A stretch of 64,000 bases of DNA from Methylobacter sp. (GCA_026399025.1 JAPLRU010000049.1:1-64000), one strand, 5' to 3'; shown: positions 26,299 through 35,916, counted from the stretch's first letter. Program-made: numbers and translations. The notes: generated from the letters alone by a model not told the origin.

Positions 26299-26970
26299 AT
26301 GCACAACGTTAATTTTCTGAAAACTCATATGCAGAATTATCATCCCCCGGAATATAAAAAGTCTCAGTTTCACTGCATTCATTGCGGCGTCTATTCCTTT
26401 CATTCTTGGCAAAACTTTTACTGCTGGAATAAATTACATGCCGGCTACGCTATCCATAAACCGCTGGAGTTTTGTGTGTGTGAACATTGCCAAAAAAGCT
26501 CGTACTGGTACGAAGAACGCATGGTCGTTCCCGCGGTAGCGCTCGTCCCGCCCGCTCATGTAGACATGCCGCAACAGTGTATCGCGGACTATGATGAGGC
26601 CAGAGGCATTGTTGCGATTTCTGCCAGAGCGGCGACGGCTTTACTAAAGCTCGCGCTTCAGAAATTGATGGTTGCGCTGGGGGAAAAGGGTAAAAACATC
26701 CACGAAGATATTGACAGTCTGGTTGAGCAAGGCTTGCCTGTTGAGGTGCGGCAAGTTCTTGATGCTTGTGGTATTGCAGGCAATAACTCGGCTCGTCTTG
26801 GAGAAATCGAAGTCAGCGATACAGCGGAAATCGCCTATCACTTATTCAGCGTTATTAACTTCGTTGTTGAAGACAGAATTTCGAGACCGATGAGTCTTCA
26901 GTCCCTGTTCGCGCAGCTTCCCACAGCGCTTATAAAGTCTGAGGAAAAACACGATGGACCGGATCATTAA
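26299..26970 (+). CDS. DUF4145 domain protein with N-terminal zinc ribbon
   Basis: A 223-residue protein. The N-terminus has two Cys pairs, CIHC (about 30) and CEHC (about 69), forming a treble-clef or ribbon-like zinc site with several Trp/Tyr residues. Residues about 90-210 match DUF4145: EARGIVAISARAATALLKLALQKL, then a hydrophobic helix, a VRQVLDACGIAGNNSARLGEIE segment where the family has an Arg-x-x-Gly-Asn turn, and a closing helix. DUF4145 is HEPN-like and is often found with restriction or defence genes or as a stand-alone. An alternative ATG at 26329 is possible; neither start has a good ribosome site. There is no operon partner. The function is unknown. Confidence 0.72.
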   Translation: MHNVNFLKTHMQNYHPPEYKKSQFHCIHCGVYSFHSWQNFYCWNKLHAGYAIHKPLEFCVCEHCQKSSYWYEERMVVPAVALVPPAHVDMPQQCIADYDEARGIVAISARAATALLKLALQKLMVALGEKGKNIHEDIDSLVEQGLPVEVRQVLDACGIAGNNSARLGEIEVSDTAEIAYHLFSVINFVVEDRISRPMSLQSLFAQLPTALIKSEEKHDGPDH

Positions 26971-27011
26971 TTAATGGCCGGAACGGATAAAACGACATCG
27001 TTCCCACGCTT

Positions 27012-27176
27012 CGGAGACTGTGAAAGTATTATCAAAATCAGTTTAAAAACCTATTCACCACGAAGATACGAAAATTTCAATGCATTGAGTTTAAACAATT
27101 ATTTCCCCTTCGTGAACTTCGTGTCTTCGTGGTGAATGCTTTTGTTCTAAAACGGATACTTTCACACTCTCTCCGG
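27012..27176. mobile_element. MITE-like palindromic repeat (CACCACGAAG family), complete copy
   Basis: A 165-bp element bounded by CGGAGACTGTGAAAGTAT and the inverse of CGGAGAGAGTGTGAAAGTAT, with an inner inverted repeat TTCACCACGAAG ... CTTCGTGGTGAA. The same order of blocks is seen at 57318-57545 (inverted, with an insertion) and, with decayed ends, at 35967-36090 and 61152-61300. It has no reading frame. Confidence 0.75.
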
Positions 27177-27197
27177 ACGATACCACTCCAGCAGTAC

Positions 27198-27245
27198 GGG
27201 ACGCAGGAGCGTCCCTCGCTGCATTCCCACGCCGGAGCGTGGGAA
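27198..27245. repeat. Tandem hairpin repeat
   Basis: Two perfect hairpins in a row: GGGACGC AGGA GCGTCCC (27198-27215) and TTCCCACGC CGGA GCGTGGGAA (27224-27245). This is a repeat type common between genes of many proteobacteria. A related TCGTTCCCACGC arm lies on the other side of the MITE-like element, near 26998. Confidence 0.65.
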
Positions 27246-27350
27246 CGATAAAACTCATTGAAATTGAAAACGCTGTAATTCATATTTTATGTTTATTAAG
27301 GGGCAAGGCGCCCGATTAAACTCATATCAGTTTATTCTTGAAGGTCGACA

Positions 27351-30300
27351 ATGATGGACGCCGAGACGCAACACCACTCAGCGCAAAATTATCTGCTGAT
27401 TATTCATAATCGGGTTGCGGGACGAATCCGCCTTAAAGTGCCCGGCTTGTACCGGAGTGAGCGTCTGCGCACGAAGTTGGAATCGACATTAAGCGCTGTC
27501 AATGAAATCCGCTTCGTGAGCGCAAGCACCTTAACGGGTAATCTGTTGATTGAATATACAACGTCTGAAGATAGCAGCGAACTGCCGGTTGATATTGCCC
27601 GCTTGCTCGAAACCGTGCTGGGTCATCCTCTTATTCGTCATATCGAAACTATCGATCGCCCGGCGAGAAAGGTGCTTCGAAAACCAAAAAAAGCTGAAGC
27701 CGCACACTATCAAACCCAGCCGATGCAATTGTGGCATACGCTTTCCGGAACCCAAGTTATCGACTTCCTGCACAGTAGCGAACAAGGTCTGAGTCAGGAC
27801 ATGGCCGCGCAAAGGCTGGCGCAGTACGGCCCCAACCTGTTATCCGAACAGAGCCCGCGCTCTTCGTTACACCTGTTTGCCAAGCAATTTATGTCGGCGC
27901 CGGTCGCGATGCTGGGCGTATCGGCGGCGGTGTCATTGGCGACCGGAGGCGTTGCCGATACCGTCGTTATCGTCGCCGTGGTCATGGTTAATTCGGTGAT
28001 CGGTTATCTGACCGAAAAAGCCGCGGAAAAAACCATTAATGCGCTGGGACAATTAACGCCGCAAAGCGCAGTCGCACTCCGAGACGGAAAAAAACAGGCT
28101 ATTGCCATGCCCGAAGTCGCGCTAGGCGATGTGCTTGTTTTGGCTCCCGGTTCTTATATTCCGGCTGACGCCCGCTTATTAGCCGGCCACCGTTTAAGCG
28201 TCGACGAATCGCCGTTAACCGGAGAAAGTCTGCCGATCGGTAAAAACAATGACTATGTGGGTGAACAAGATACGCCGCTGGGCGACCGGCAAAATATGGT
28301 TTATAGAGGAACTACGGTGACCGGAGGAGACGGCCAAGCCATCGTCGTCGCTACCGGGCGGCATAGCGAAATCGGTAAAATTCAGGACTTGGTGGGCCTG
28401 ACCAAAACGCCGATAACACCGCTGCAAAAACAAATCGACGACATGGGCATGCAGCTGGTTTTACTCAGTTCGGGAATTTGCGTACTGGTGTTCGCGGTCG
28501 GCCTGTTACGCGGCCGTCCGTTGCCGCACATGGTGATGTCGGCTATTTCCCTGGCGGTCGCTGCGGTTCCTGAAGGCTTGCCGGCCGTGGCTACGACCAC
28601 GCTGGCGCTGGGCATCAAGAACATGAAAAGACAAAAAGTGCTGATTCGGCAATTGCCGGCAGTTGAAAATCTGGGCTCGGTGCAGGTTATTTGTCTGGAT
28701 AAAACCGGAACGCTGACCTTAAATCAAATGCGTGTGGTAACGCTGCAAACCTTGCATATCGGCATTAAAGTCAAACAAGACGGCTTTTATCGGGAAAACG
28801 CTAAAGTCGATCTTTACCGGAGCGATCAAACCTTGCGCGACCTGATGCAAGTCTTGGTGCTTTGCAATGAATCGATACCGGTCAACGGCAAAGACTTGCA
28901 AGGTTCGCCTACCGAAAACGCACTGCTCCAGGTCGCCATGGATGCGGGCGAGGAGGTTCAGGCTTTAAGAGCGCAGCGCCCGCTAATCCACGTGGATTAC
29001 CGCACCGAGGATCGGCCTTATATGATCAGCGTTCATGCGTTGGCGGACGGGCAATTCTTTGCGGCGGTTAAAGGCAACCCCGCCGAAGTTTTAGAGCTTT
29101 GCCGACAATGCAGCATTGATGGACGCATGGAAACTTTATCCGAGGATCAACGCAAGGCCATTTTAACCTGGAACCAAAAACTGGGCGCCGATGCGTTACG
29201 GGTGCTGGGCGTCGCTTATTGCATTACAGTGGAAGCCGACGCTTATAAACGGCGGCAATTCATTTGGCTGGGGCTGGTCGGCATGGAAGATGTAATTCGC
29301 CCCGGCATGGCAGAGCTGATGGCCGAGTTTCATGCTGCCGGTATCGAAACGGTGATGATTACCGGCGATCAAAGTTCGACCGCTTATTCCGTCGGTAAAA
29401 GATTGGGTTTAAGCGGCGCTCAGAATAAAACCCTGGAAATTGTCGATTCCGGGAATCTGGAAAAATTGGACCCGTCCGTTCTGGCCGGTTTGGTGAATCG
29501 CACCACGATTTTTTCCCGCGTCAGTCCGGCGCACAAATTGCGTATTGTCGAAGCCTTGCAGCGCAACGGCAAAGTGGTCGCGATGACCGGCGACGGCATT
29601 AACGACGGCCCGGCGCTTAAAGCCGCCAATATCGGCGTTACGCTGGGTGAAAAAGGCAGCGATGTCGCGCGTTCGGTCGCCGACGTCATTTTGGCGGACG
29701 ACGATTTGACAACCATGGTGACGGCGATCCGCGAAGGCAGGGCAATCTATGACAATATCAGTAAAAGCCTGCACTTTTTGCTGGCGACCAATCTCAGCGA
29801 AATCGAAGTGATGTTGGTCAGCGCCGCTTTGGGCGGGGCCGACATTCTTAATCCGAGACAGTTATTGTGGATTAATTTAATCACCGACATTTTTCCGGCG
29901 TTGGCGTTGGCGCTGGACCCGGCTGAAGTCGATGTGCTCAAGCGGCCGCCGCGCGATCCGAATGCGGCTATTGTCAGCCGAGGCGATTACGCCAAATTGT
30001 TGCGTGAATCAAGCGTCATTAGCGCCGGAGCTTTAGGTGTTTACGGTTTTAGCCGTTTTCGCTACGGTCCCGGTCAACAGGCCGGTACTCATGCGTTTAT
30101 GGCCTTGACCTTGGCCCAGCTACTCCATGCCTATCGCTGCCGCTCCGAGCGGACTTCCATTTTCGCTGCAAAGAACCGCCCTTCCAACCGCTATCTGGAT
30201 ACCGCAGTCGGCTTGTCGGCCGTGCTGCAAATGCTGGCCGCGACCTTGCCGCCGCTACGCGGACTGTTAAAGCTGAGTCCGGTAGGCGTTACCGATATGC

Positions 30301-30395
30301 TTACGATTCTGGCCGGCGCCGGGTTGCCGCTGCTGGCCAATGAAGCGATGAAAGGGATCGACTTTACTACCTTTAATCGGGGCACTCAAAAATGA
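27351..30395 (+). CDS. P2-type cation-transporting ATPase with N-terminal HMA-like domain
   Basis: A 1014-residue P-type ATPase. Residues about 15-90 form a ferredoxin-like HMA_2-type domain (HNRVAGRIRLKVPGL) without the CxxC metal motif. The cation ATPase N-terminal region, TGES actuator loop (DESPLTGESLP), PEGLP in M4 (VAAVPEGLPAVATTT), phosphorylation motif DKTGTLT (Asp450), TGDQ and the hinge TGDGINDGPALK follow. M6 contains LLWINLITDIFPALALALDP, with the Asn and Asp used by Ca2+/Mg2+-type P2 pumps. The last 160 residues hold further membrane segments. No cysteine-rich metal-binding site argues against Cu/Zn transport; Ca2+ or another divalent ion is more likely. Its stop overlaps the start of a MetK-like gene by 4 bases, so the two are coupled, an unusual pairing. 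Confidence 0.88.
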   Translation: MMDAETQHHSAQNYLLIIHNRVAGRIRLKVPGLYRSERLRTKLESTLSAVNEIRFVSASTLTGNLLIEYTTSEDSSELPVDIARLLETVLGHPLIRHIETIDRPARKVLRKPKKAEAAHYQTQPMQLWHTLSGTQVIDFLHSSEQGLSQDMAAQRLAQYGPNLLSEQSPRSSLHLFAKQFMSAPVAMLGVSAAVSLATGGVADTVVIVAVVMVNSVIGYLTEKAAEKTINALGQLTPQSAVALRDGKKQAIAMPEVALGDVLVLAPGSYIPADARLLAGHRLSVDESPLTGESLPIGKNNDYVGEQDTPLGDRQNMVYRGTTVTGGDGQAIVVATGRHSEIGKIQDLVGLTKTPITPLQKQIDDMGMQLVLLSSGICVLVFAVGLLRGRPLPHMVMSAISLAVAAVPEGLPAVATTTLALGIKNMKRQKVLIRQLPAVENLGSVQVICLDKTGTLTLNQMRVVTLQTLHIGIKVKQDGFYRENAKVDLYRSDQTLRDLMQVLVLCNESIPVNGKDLQGSPTENALLQVAMDAGEEVQALRAQRPLIHVDYRTEDRPYMISVHALADGQFFAAVKGNPAEVLELCRQCSIDGRMETLSEDQRKAILTWNQKLGADALRVLGVAYCITVEADAYKRRQFIWLGLVGMEDVIRPGMAELMAEFHAAGIETVMITGDQSSTAYSVGKRLGLSGAQNKTLEIVDSGNLEKLDPSVLAGLVNRTTIFSRVSPAHKLRIVEALQRNGKVVAMTGDGINDGPALKAANIGVTLGEKGSDVARSVADVILADDDLTTMVTAIREGRAIYDNISKSLHFLLATNLSEIEVMLVSAALGGADILNPRQLLWINLITDIFPALALALDPAEVDVLKRPPRDPNAAIVSRGDYAKLLRESSVISAGALGVYGFSRFRYGPGQQAGTHAFMALTLAQLLHAYRCRSERTSIFAAKNRPSNRYLDTAVGLSAVLQMLAATLPPLRGLLKLSPVGVTDMLTILAGAGLPLLANEAMKGIDFTTFNRGTQK

Positions 30396-31579
30396 TTACC
30401 GACTTTGTGTTTACCTCTCAATCGGTCACCGAAGGCCATCCCGACCGTCTTTGCGATACCGTCAGCGACGCTATCGTCGACGCCTTTCTCCGGCAAGACC
30501 CCACCTCCGCCATTACCGCGGAGTGCGCGCTATCGAAGAACGTGTTGTTTCTTGCCGCGCGTTTCGCCAGCGAGGCGGTAGTCGATATGCCCGAACTGGC
30601 ACGCACGGTGATCAAGGGCGTCGGTTATCGACCCGATGATTTTAATGCCGATGACTGTACGGTGGTGACCAGTTATATCGAACAAGCGAAAACCGCCAGG
30701 GAAATTGATTTTTCAGGCCTTGAAGATGAACACATCAACCGGATCAGTGTTTCCCATCAAACCACGGTGTTCGGTTACGCGTGTCGGCACAGCCCGGATT
30801 TAATGCCGCTGCCGATCAGCTTGGCTAACCGATTGGCGCGGCAATTATCCGAAACCAAGCGGCGCGCCGGTATCGCTTATTTATCGCCGGATTGCACCAC
30901 TCAAGTCGGCGTTGAATTCGTGCATGACGCGCCGAGCCGGATCGACAGCATTACGCTGACTATCGGTTGCGACGCTCCCGAGTTGCCTGCTTTTACGCAG
31001 ATTGAAGAAGACCTGCGCCATCATGTCATCAATCCGGTATTTGAACATGCGCCGATCAAACCGGACAATTTGACCCGTATGACCATTAACCCGAACGGAC
31101 CCTATCTGCGCAGCGGGCCGTCCACCCACTCCGGCATGACCGGCCGAAAAACCGACAGCGATACTTACGGCAGTTTTGCCCGGCATTGCGGATCGGCTTT
31201 AAGCGGTAAGGGGCCGTCGCGTATCGATAGAGTCGGCGCTTATGCGGCCCGCTATGCGGCCAAAAACATCGTCGCGGCCGGGCTTGCGGAACAATGCGAA
31301 GTTCAACTGAGTTACAGCATCGGCTTTTCCGGCCCGGTCAGCGTGTATTTGACGACGAAGGGCAGCGGAATTATCGACGACAGGGAGATTCGAAAGCGCT
31401 TGCTCAGGCATTTCGATTTTCGCTTGGGCGCAATTATCAGAGATTTGCACTTACAACAGCTGACGCAACAACAGGGCGGCGTTTTTTATCAAAAATTGCC
31501 GGCTGACGGCCATTTTGGCGCTAATAGCTTGCCTCTGCCTTGGGAGAACACCGACAAGGCGGAATTGCTGGCAAAATAA
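30392..31579 (+). CDS. Divergent S-adenosylmethionine synthetase-like protein
   Basis: A 395-residue protein with the full length and fold pattern of methionine adenosyltransferase: SVTEGHPDRLCDTVSDAIVD at the N-terminus, MTGRKTDSDTYGSFARHCGS in the middle and IDRVGAYAARYAAKNIVAAG later. Several catalytic positions differ from MetK: HPDK is HPDR, the GDQG loop is SHQT, GGPxGD is GPSTHSG, and FSGKD is LSGKG. It could be an active variant with altered substrate use or a paralogue with a new role. It starts on an ATGA overlap with the P-type ATPase stop, so the two are cotranscribed and coupled. MetK normally stands alone or near ahcY or methionine genes. I give no symbol because it may not be the housekeeping enzyme. 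Confidence 0.8.
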   Translation: MITDFVFTSQSVTEGHPDRLCDTVSDAIVDAFLRQDPTSAITAECALSKNVLFLAARFASEAVVDMPELARTVIKGVGYRPDDFNADDCTVVTSYIEQAKTAREIDFSGLEDEHINRISVSHQTTVFGYACRHSPDLMPLPISLANRLARQLSETKRRAGIAYLSPDCTTQVGVEFVHDAPSRIDSITLTIGCDAPELPAFTQIEEDLRHHVINPVFEHAPIKPDNLTRMTINPNGPYLRSGPSTHSGMTGRKTDSDTYGSFARHCGSALSGKGPSRIDRVGAYAARYAAKNIVAAGLAEQCEVQLSYSIGFSGPVSVYLTTKGSGIIDDREIRKRLLRHFDFRLGAIIRDLHLQQLTQQQGGVFYQKLPADGHFGANSLPLPWENTDKAELLAK

Positions 31580-31656
31580 GTTCGGCATCTGACTAAACCA
31601 AGACTATCTGGTATCATGGCGGCCCTCAATTTATCCATTTTTATAAAGGACTACCC

Positions 31657-31968
31657 ATGTCGGAATTCAACAATGTAACCGTCGTCAAAAAAGCCAACGT
31701 TTATTTCGGCGGCAATGTCAGCAGCCGGACTATCCAATTTGCCGACGGCTCGTCTAAAACTTTGGGCTTCATGTTGCCCGGCGAATACACTTTTAACACC
31801 GCTGACCCGGAGTTAATGGAAATTATCGACGGCGAGCTTGATGTTTTATTGCCCGGCGCTGACTGGCAAAGCGTAAAAGGCGGAGAATCTTTCAATGTAC
31901 CTGCCAACGCGGCATTCACCATGAAAGTTAAAAGCCCTAGCGATTATTGCTGCTCGTTCCTTAAATAG
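31657..31968 (+). CDS. ppnP: Pyrimidine/purine nucleoside phosphorylase
   Basis: A 103-residue cupin-fold protein matching PpnP (YaiE/DUF1255): [20 protein letters not shown] at the start, the central [12 protein letters not shown] and [15 protein letters not shown], and [14 protein letters not shown]. PpnP cleaves a broad range of nucleosides with phosphate. The length and the whole pattern match, so confidence is high. AAAGGA lies 7 bases before the ATG. It starts 77 bases after the MetK-like gene and ends 4 bases before the NYN gene, with which it is likely cotranscribed. Confidence 0.93.
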   Translation: MSEFNNVTVVKKANVYFGGNVSSRTIQFADGSSKTLGFMLPGEYTFNTADPELMEIIDGELDVLLPGADWQSVKGGESFNVPANAAFTMKVKSPSDYCCSFLK

Positions 31969-31972
31969 CCTC

Positions 31973-32446
31973 ATGGAAAAAGTCGCCATTTTTGTCGATG
32001 TCCAAAATATCTATTACACCACCAAGCAAAGTTACCAACGGCATTTCAACTACTCGGCATTCTGGGCGCAGGCGACCGCAGGCCGGGAAGTGGCTGCGGC
32101 GATTGCTTATGCGATAGACAAGGGCGACAGCAAACAGCAGGGCTTTCAGCAGATTCTTAGAAATATCGGTTTTGAAGTCAAATTAAAACCTTATATTCAG
32201 CGTAGCGACGGTTCCGCGAAAGGCGATTGGGATGTAGGTATCACGCTGGATGTGATCGAGTATGCCGCCAAGGTCGATGTGATTATTTTATTATCCGGCG
32301 ACGGCGATTTCGGCCTATTATTGGATAAGGCCCGAAGCAGTTACGGCGTCAGCACCGAAGTGTACGGCGTACCGGCGCTGACCGCACCTTCTTTGATTAA
32401 TTTGACCGATCGTTTTATAGCCATTGACGATAAGCTGTTACTGTAA
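31973..32446 (+). CDS. NYN domain (LabA/DUF88-like) putative ribonuclease
   Basis: A 157-residue PIN-like NYN protein: VAIFVDVQNIYYTTKQSYQ (first acidic residue and Asn) at the N-terminus, KGDWDVGITLDVIEYA in the middle, and ILLSGDGDFGLLLDKAR, which carries the further acidic metal ligands. LabA/DUF88 relatives have this order of acidic residues and are thought to be RNases. It lies 4 bases after ppnP, so a link to nucleoside salvage (RNA breakdown, then phosphorolysis) is a reasonable inference from context only. Confidence 0.87.
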   Translation: MEKVAIFVDVQNIYYTTKQSYQRHFNYSAFWAQATAGREVAAAIAYAIDKGDSKQQGFQQILRNIGFEVKLKPYIQRSDGSAKGDWDVGITLDVIEYAAKVDVIILLSGDGDFGLLLDKARSSYGVSTEVYGVPALTAPSLINLTDRFIAIDDKLLL

Positions 32447-32714
32447 AATACTCAACAGCTAAAATCTGTTAAAATATCAATAGTATTCGGCAGTTAGAAT
32501 TATAGAGCACGGATGACGCGGATTCGGACGATCAACACTGATAACGTTCCGCCGCACAAAGCAAAGTCATCTGCGTTTTATCATTAAGAAATATGCGCGA
32601 AATAACTTAAGCATTCTACCCCTGCCCTCCTCCCCAATCTTCTCGCGGAGGGAAAGGGGGTAAGCCGCTAACGTTATTTTCCAAGTCACCACATAAAACG
32701 CTAAACAACGCGCC

Positions 32715-33260
32715 ATGGCCCTTAAATCAACCATCTATAAAGCAGACTGTCAGATTTCGGACATGGACCGAGGCTATTATCAAGCGCATCAATTAACCAT
32801 CGCTTTGCATCCTTCGGAAACCGAAGAACGCATGATGGCGCGCTTGCTGGCTTTTGTCATCAATGCCGATGAACGCCTGCAATTCACTAAAGGCCTGAGC
32901 ACCGACGATGAACCCGAACTCTGGCAAAAAAGCCTGACCGACGATATTGAATTGTGGATCGATATGGGCATGCCCGATGAAAAACGCATCCGCAAAGCGT
33001 CCAACCGCGCCGATAAGGTCATCGTTTACACTTACGGCGGCCGCAATACTGTCTGGTGGAGCCAGATTGAAGCTAAGCTGGAGCGTTTTAAAAACCTCAC
33101 GGTCGTTAATCTGCCCAAGGAATCCACCGACCAACTCGCAGCCATGGTAAAGCGTACCATGCAATTGCAAATCAGCATTCAGGACGGGCAGATTTGGCTC
33201 AGCGACGATCAAAGCACCGTCAATATAGTGCCGAAAGTTTGGCTTAATTTCGACAACTAA
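32715..33260 (+). CDS. yaeQ: YaeQ family protein
   Basis: A 181-residue protein that matches YaeQ over its full length: MALKSTIYKADCQISDMDRG at the start, HPSETEERMMARLLAFVINA, TDDEPELWQKSLTDDIELWI, and a strand VIVYTYGG. YaeQ has a PD-(D/E)XK nuclease-like fold and has been described in relation to RfaH-deficient haemolysin expression, but its biochemical function is not established. It stands alone on the plus strand, 268 bases after the NYN gene. The gap before it has only a C-rich/G-rich inverted segment (about 32618-32660) related to other intergenic repeats here. Confidence 0.92.
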   Translation: MALKSTIYKADCQISDMDRGYYQAHQLTIALHPSETEERMMARLLAFVINADERLQFTKGLSTDDEPELWQKSLTDDIELWIDMGMPDEKRIRKASNRADKVIVYTYGGRNTVWWSQIEAKLERFKNLTVVNLPKESTDQLAAMVKRTMQLQISIQDGQIWLSDDQSTVNIVPKVWLNFDN

Positions 33261-33395
33261 GCGCATAGAAATATATTTCGATGACAAAATATTGGCCACT
33301 ATTAATACACCTCTTTCAAAGTAAGTTTTGGCCAAGTTCAACCCAAAACTCAGCTGGATCTCTGAGTTAAACTTTATTACAAAGGCAGGTTTTAT

Positions 33396-33731
33396 ATGTA
33401 TTTAGGTATGACGGAAAGTGATTTTCAAAGCGTATACAAAACCACTCCATCGATTGTAGGCAAGAGGGTGGGTCTTTCGGTCGACAATTTATCGGAAGAG
33501 GAGTTATTACGTTCTATTGAACAAAAAGACGCCGACGCATTCAAATTTATGCAGAGTTTTAGAACCACATACCAAGAATGGTGGGAGCTCAGCAAAAAAA
33601 TCGCTGAAGAAAAGCAGGAAAATTTATCCGCACTTAAGGCCGAACTTGAAAAACAAATATTCAAAAGAGACGAAATAAGAAAAGCGCTTGTGAGCTATTT
33701 AAACTTCAAATATGGCAAAGCAAATGGGTAA
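33396..33731 (+). CDS. Small protein, partner of the ADP-ribosyltransferase-like gene
   Basis: A 111-residue acidic/basic helical protein. Residues about 25-60 contain LSVDNLSEEELLRSIEQKDA, and the C-terminal half is strongly coiled-coil (ELSKKIAEEKQENLSALKAE). It has no membrane segment or signal peptide. I do not recognise a family. AGG precedes the ATG. It overlaps the next gene by 20 bases, so the two are translated together. A small helical protein upstream of a putative toxin would fit an antitoxin, but it has no visible DNA-binding domain; it could equally be a regulatory or chaperone subunit. Confidence 0.62.
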   Translation: MYLGMTESDFQSVYKTTPSIVGKRVGLSVDNLSEEELLRSIEQKDADAFKFMQSFRTTYQEWWELSKKIAEEKQENLSALKAELEKQIFKRDEIRKALVSYLNFKYGKANG

Positions 33732-34251
33732 AATTAAAGCTTACCATGCTGGAGATGTTGAAAAAATAGAACATTTCCTCGCTTGCCGGCAGTACATGGC
33801 ATCTTCGTACAGCAGTAACAATTGGCTCGGCGATGGTCTGTATTTTTGGGAAAATAATCCCATTAAGGCTGAAAAATGGCTTATCCAGAAAAATAAAGGA
33901 GCGATAATGGAATGCGATATCGACACGGAAAATCTCTTGAATTTACTCGAAGACAACGATGACTCCGAGTCATTTTTCGAACAGGCAAAAGCACTGTCGC
34001 AAAAGCACGGCACTACCCTTTTAAACAACAGATCATCACAAAATTTCCAACTGGACTGCAAAATATTTAATGAGTACAAAAAGGGATGTTTCAATCAATT
34101 TTCAGGGATTCGAATGGCATTCTATTTAGGTGACTCCATCACTAAAGACGGAAACATCTATACAGGGCAGCATATTCAAATATGCCTTTGGGATGTTTCC
34201 GCCATAAAGAATCCTGCTAAATACATACCGTGTCGCGGACTACTTAGTTAG
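33712..34251 (+). CDS. ADP-ribosyltransferase-like protein
   Basis: A 179-residue protein with the outline of the H-Y-[E] PARP/DUF3990-like ADP-ribosyltransferases: KAYHAGDVEKIEHFL (His near the N-terminus), then a loop, SSNNWLGDGLYFWENNPIKA (the Gly-x-Gly-x-Tyr-Phe of the second motif with the following Ala-x-x-Trp helix), and a late HIQICLWDVSAIKNP strand like the closing segment of that group. Such proteins transfer ADP-ribose from NAD+ to protein or nucleic acid and are often toxins in toxin-antitoxin pairs. The third catalytic residue is not clear. It overlaps the 111-residue gene by 20 bases; ATG 33724 is an alternative start. This is a remote, motif-based call. Confidence 0.5.
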   Translation: MAKQMGKIKAYHAGDVEKIEHFLACRQYMASSYSSNNWLGDGLYFWENNPIKAEKWLIQKNKGAIMECDIDTENLLNLLEDNDDSESFFEQAKALSQKHGTTLLNNRSSQNFQLDCKIFNEYKKGCFNQFSGIRMAFYLGDSITKDGNIYTGQHIQICLWDVSAIKNPAKYIPCRGLLS

Positions 34252-34329
34252 TTTCCCTATAGGCAGACAATGCAGTAACACGGTCTATTTATTTTATTTT
34301 TCACCTTTACCCTTCATCGGAACACAAAC

Positions 34330-35916
34330 TTGATCTCTACAGCTAATATCACCATGCAGTTCGGGGCTAAACCCCTGTTTGAAAACGTCTCGGTCAAATT
34401 CGGCGACGGCAACCGTTACGGCCTAATCGGCGCCAACGGCTGCGGCAAATCGACCTTCATGAAAATTTTGAGCGGCGACTTGGAGCCGTCGGCGGGCAAC
34501 GTCAGCATCAGCCCCAATGAACGCCTGGGTAACTTGCGCCAGGACCAATTCGCTTACGAGGACCAACGCGTGCTCGACGTGGTGCTGATGGGACACGCTG
34601 AAATGTGGGCGGCCATGTCCGAACGCGATGCGATCTACGCCAACATGGAAGCGACCGAAGACGATTATATGCATGCCGCCGAGCTTGAATCGGTGTTTGC
34701 CGAATACAACGGCTATACCGCCGAAGCCAGGGCCGGTGAATTATTGCTGGGCCTTGATATTCCGCTGGAACAGCATAACGGTCCGATGAGCGCGGTAGCG
34801 CCGGGCTGGAAGCTGCGGGTCTTGCTGGCGCAAGCGTTGTTTTCCAATCCCGACATCATGCTGCTGGATGAGCCGACCAACAACCTGGACATCAACACCA
34901 TCCGCTGGCTGGAAGACATCCTGAATCAACGCGACTGCACGATGATCATCATCTCGCATGACCGGCATTTTTTAAACAGCGTCTGCACCCACATGGCCGA
35001 TATGGACTACGGCGAGTTGCGCGTTTATCCGGGCAATTATGACGATTACATGATCGCGGTGACCGAAGTTCGCGAACGCCTGCTGGCCGGAAACGCCAAG
35101 AAAAAAGCCCAGATTGCCGAATTGCAAACCTTCGTCAGCCGCTTCTCGGCGAATGCATCCAAAGCCAAGCAAGCCACCTCGCGCGCCAAGCAACTGGATA
35201 AAATCAAGCTGGACGAAGTCAAGCCGTCAAGCCGGGTTAATCCGTTTATCCGCTTCGATCAAACTAAAAAACTGCACCGTTTAGCCTTGGAAGTCGAAGG
35301 ACTGAGCAAAGGTTACGGCGAACAACCGTTATTCAAAAACCTGAACCTGATGGTCGCGGTCGGCGAACGGGTGGCGGTCATCGGCCCTAACGGTATCGGT
35401 AAATCCACTTTGCTGCGCACGCTGGTCGGCGATTTAACGCCGGATACCGGCATGGTTAAATGGTCGGAAAATTCGGAAGTGGGTTACTTTGCCCAAGATC
35501 ACGCCGAAGATTTCGCAGAAAATATGACGCTGATCGAGTGGATGGGGCAATGGCGCAAGGAATCCGACGACGACCAAACCATACGCGGCACTTTGGGACG
35601 ATTATTGTTCAGTGCGGACGACATCAACAAATCGGTTAAAGTCATTTCCGGCGGGGAACAAGGCCGTATGTTGTTCGGTAAGCTGATCCTGCAAAAAAAC
35701 AACATCATGGTGCTGGACGAACCGACCAACCATTTGGACATGGAATCGATTGAATCACTGAATACCGCGTTGGAAAATTACCCCGGCACCTTGATATTCG
35801 TCAGTCATGACCGGGAGTTCGTGTCGTCGTTGGCAACGCGGATTATCGAATTAACCCCGACCGGGATTGTCGATTTCAATGGCAATTATGAAGATTATTT
35901 AAGCAGTCAGGCTTAA
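34330..35916 (+). CDS. ybiT: ABC-F family ATPase YbiT
   Basis: A 528-residue ABC-F protein with two ATPase domains. Walker A motifs are GANGCGKST and GPNGIGKST; Walker B motifs are [12 protein letters not shown] and [12 protein letters not shown]. The first signature is [13 protein letters not shown], an alteration also present in E. coli YbiT. The linker [20 protein letters not shown] matches YbiT closely. ABC-F proteins bind the ribosomal E site and rescue or tune translation. The start is TTG at 34330, supported by the conserved N-terminal [19 protein letters not shown]; there is no ATG in a suitable place. It follows the ADP-ribosyltransferase-like gene by 78 bases. Confidence 0.95.
   Translation: MISTANITMQFGAKPLFENVSVKFGDGNRYGLIGANGCGKSTFMKILSGDLEPSAGNVSISPNERLGNLRQDQFAYEDQRVLDVVLMGHAEMWAAMSERDAIYANMEATEDDYMHAAELESVFAEYNGYTAEARAGELLLGLDIPLEQHNGPMSAVAPGWKLRVLLAQALFSNPDIMLLDEPTNNLDINTIRWLEDILNQRDCTMIIISHDRHFLNSVCTHMADMDYGELRVYPGNYDDYMIAVTEVRERLLAGNAKKKAQIAELQTFVSRFSANASKAKQATSRAKQLDKIKLDEVKPSSRVNPFIRFDQTKKLHRLALEVEGLSKGYGEQPLFKNLNLMVAVGERVAVIGPNGIGKSTLLRTLVGDLTPDTGMVKWSENSEVGYFAQDHAEDFAENMTLIEWMGQWRKESDDDQTIRGTLGRLLFSADDINKSVKVISGGEQGRMLFGKLILQKNNIMVLDEPTNHLDMESIESLNTALENYPGTLIFVSHDREFVSSLATRIIELTPTGIVDFNGNYEDYLSSQA

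Noticed and set aside
26300-27350. CRISPR-like appearance of repeated CACGAAG units in the 27.0-27.2 kb area
   Set aside because: The units are arms of an inverted repeat within one element; there is no array of evenly spaced repeats with unique spacers.
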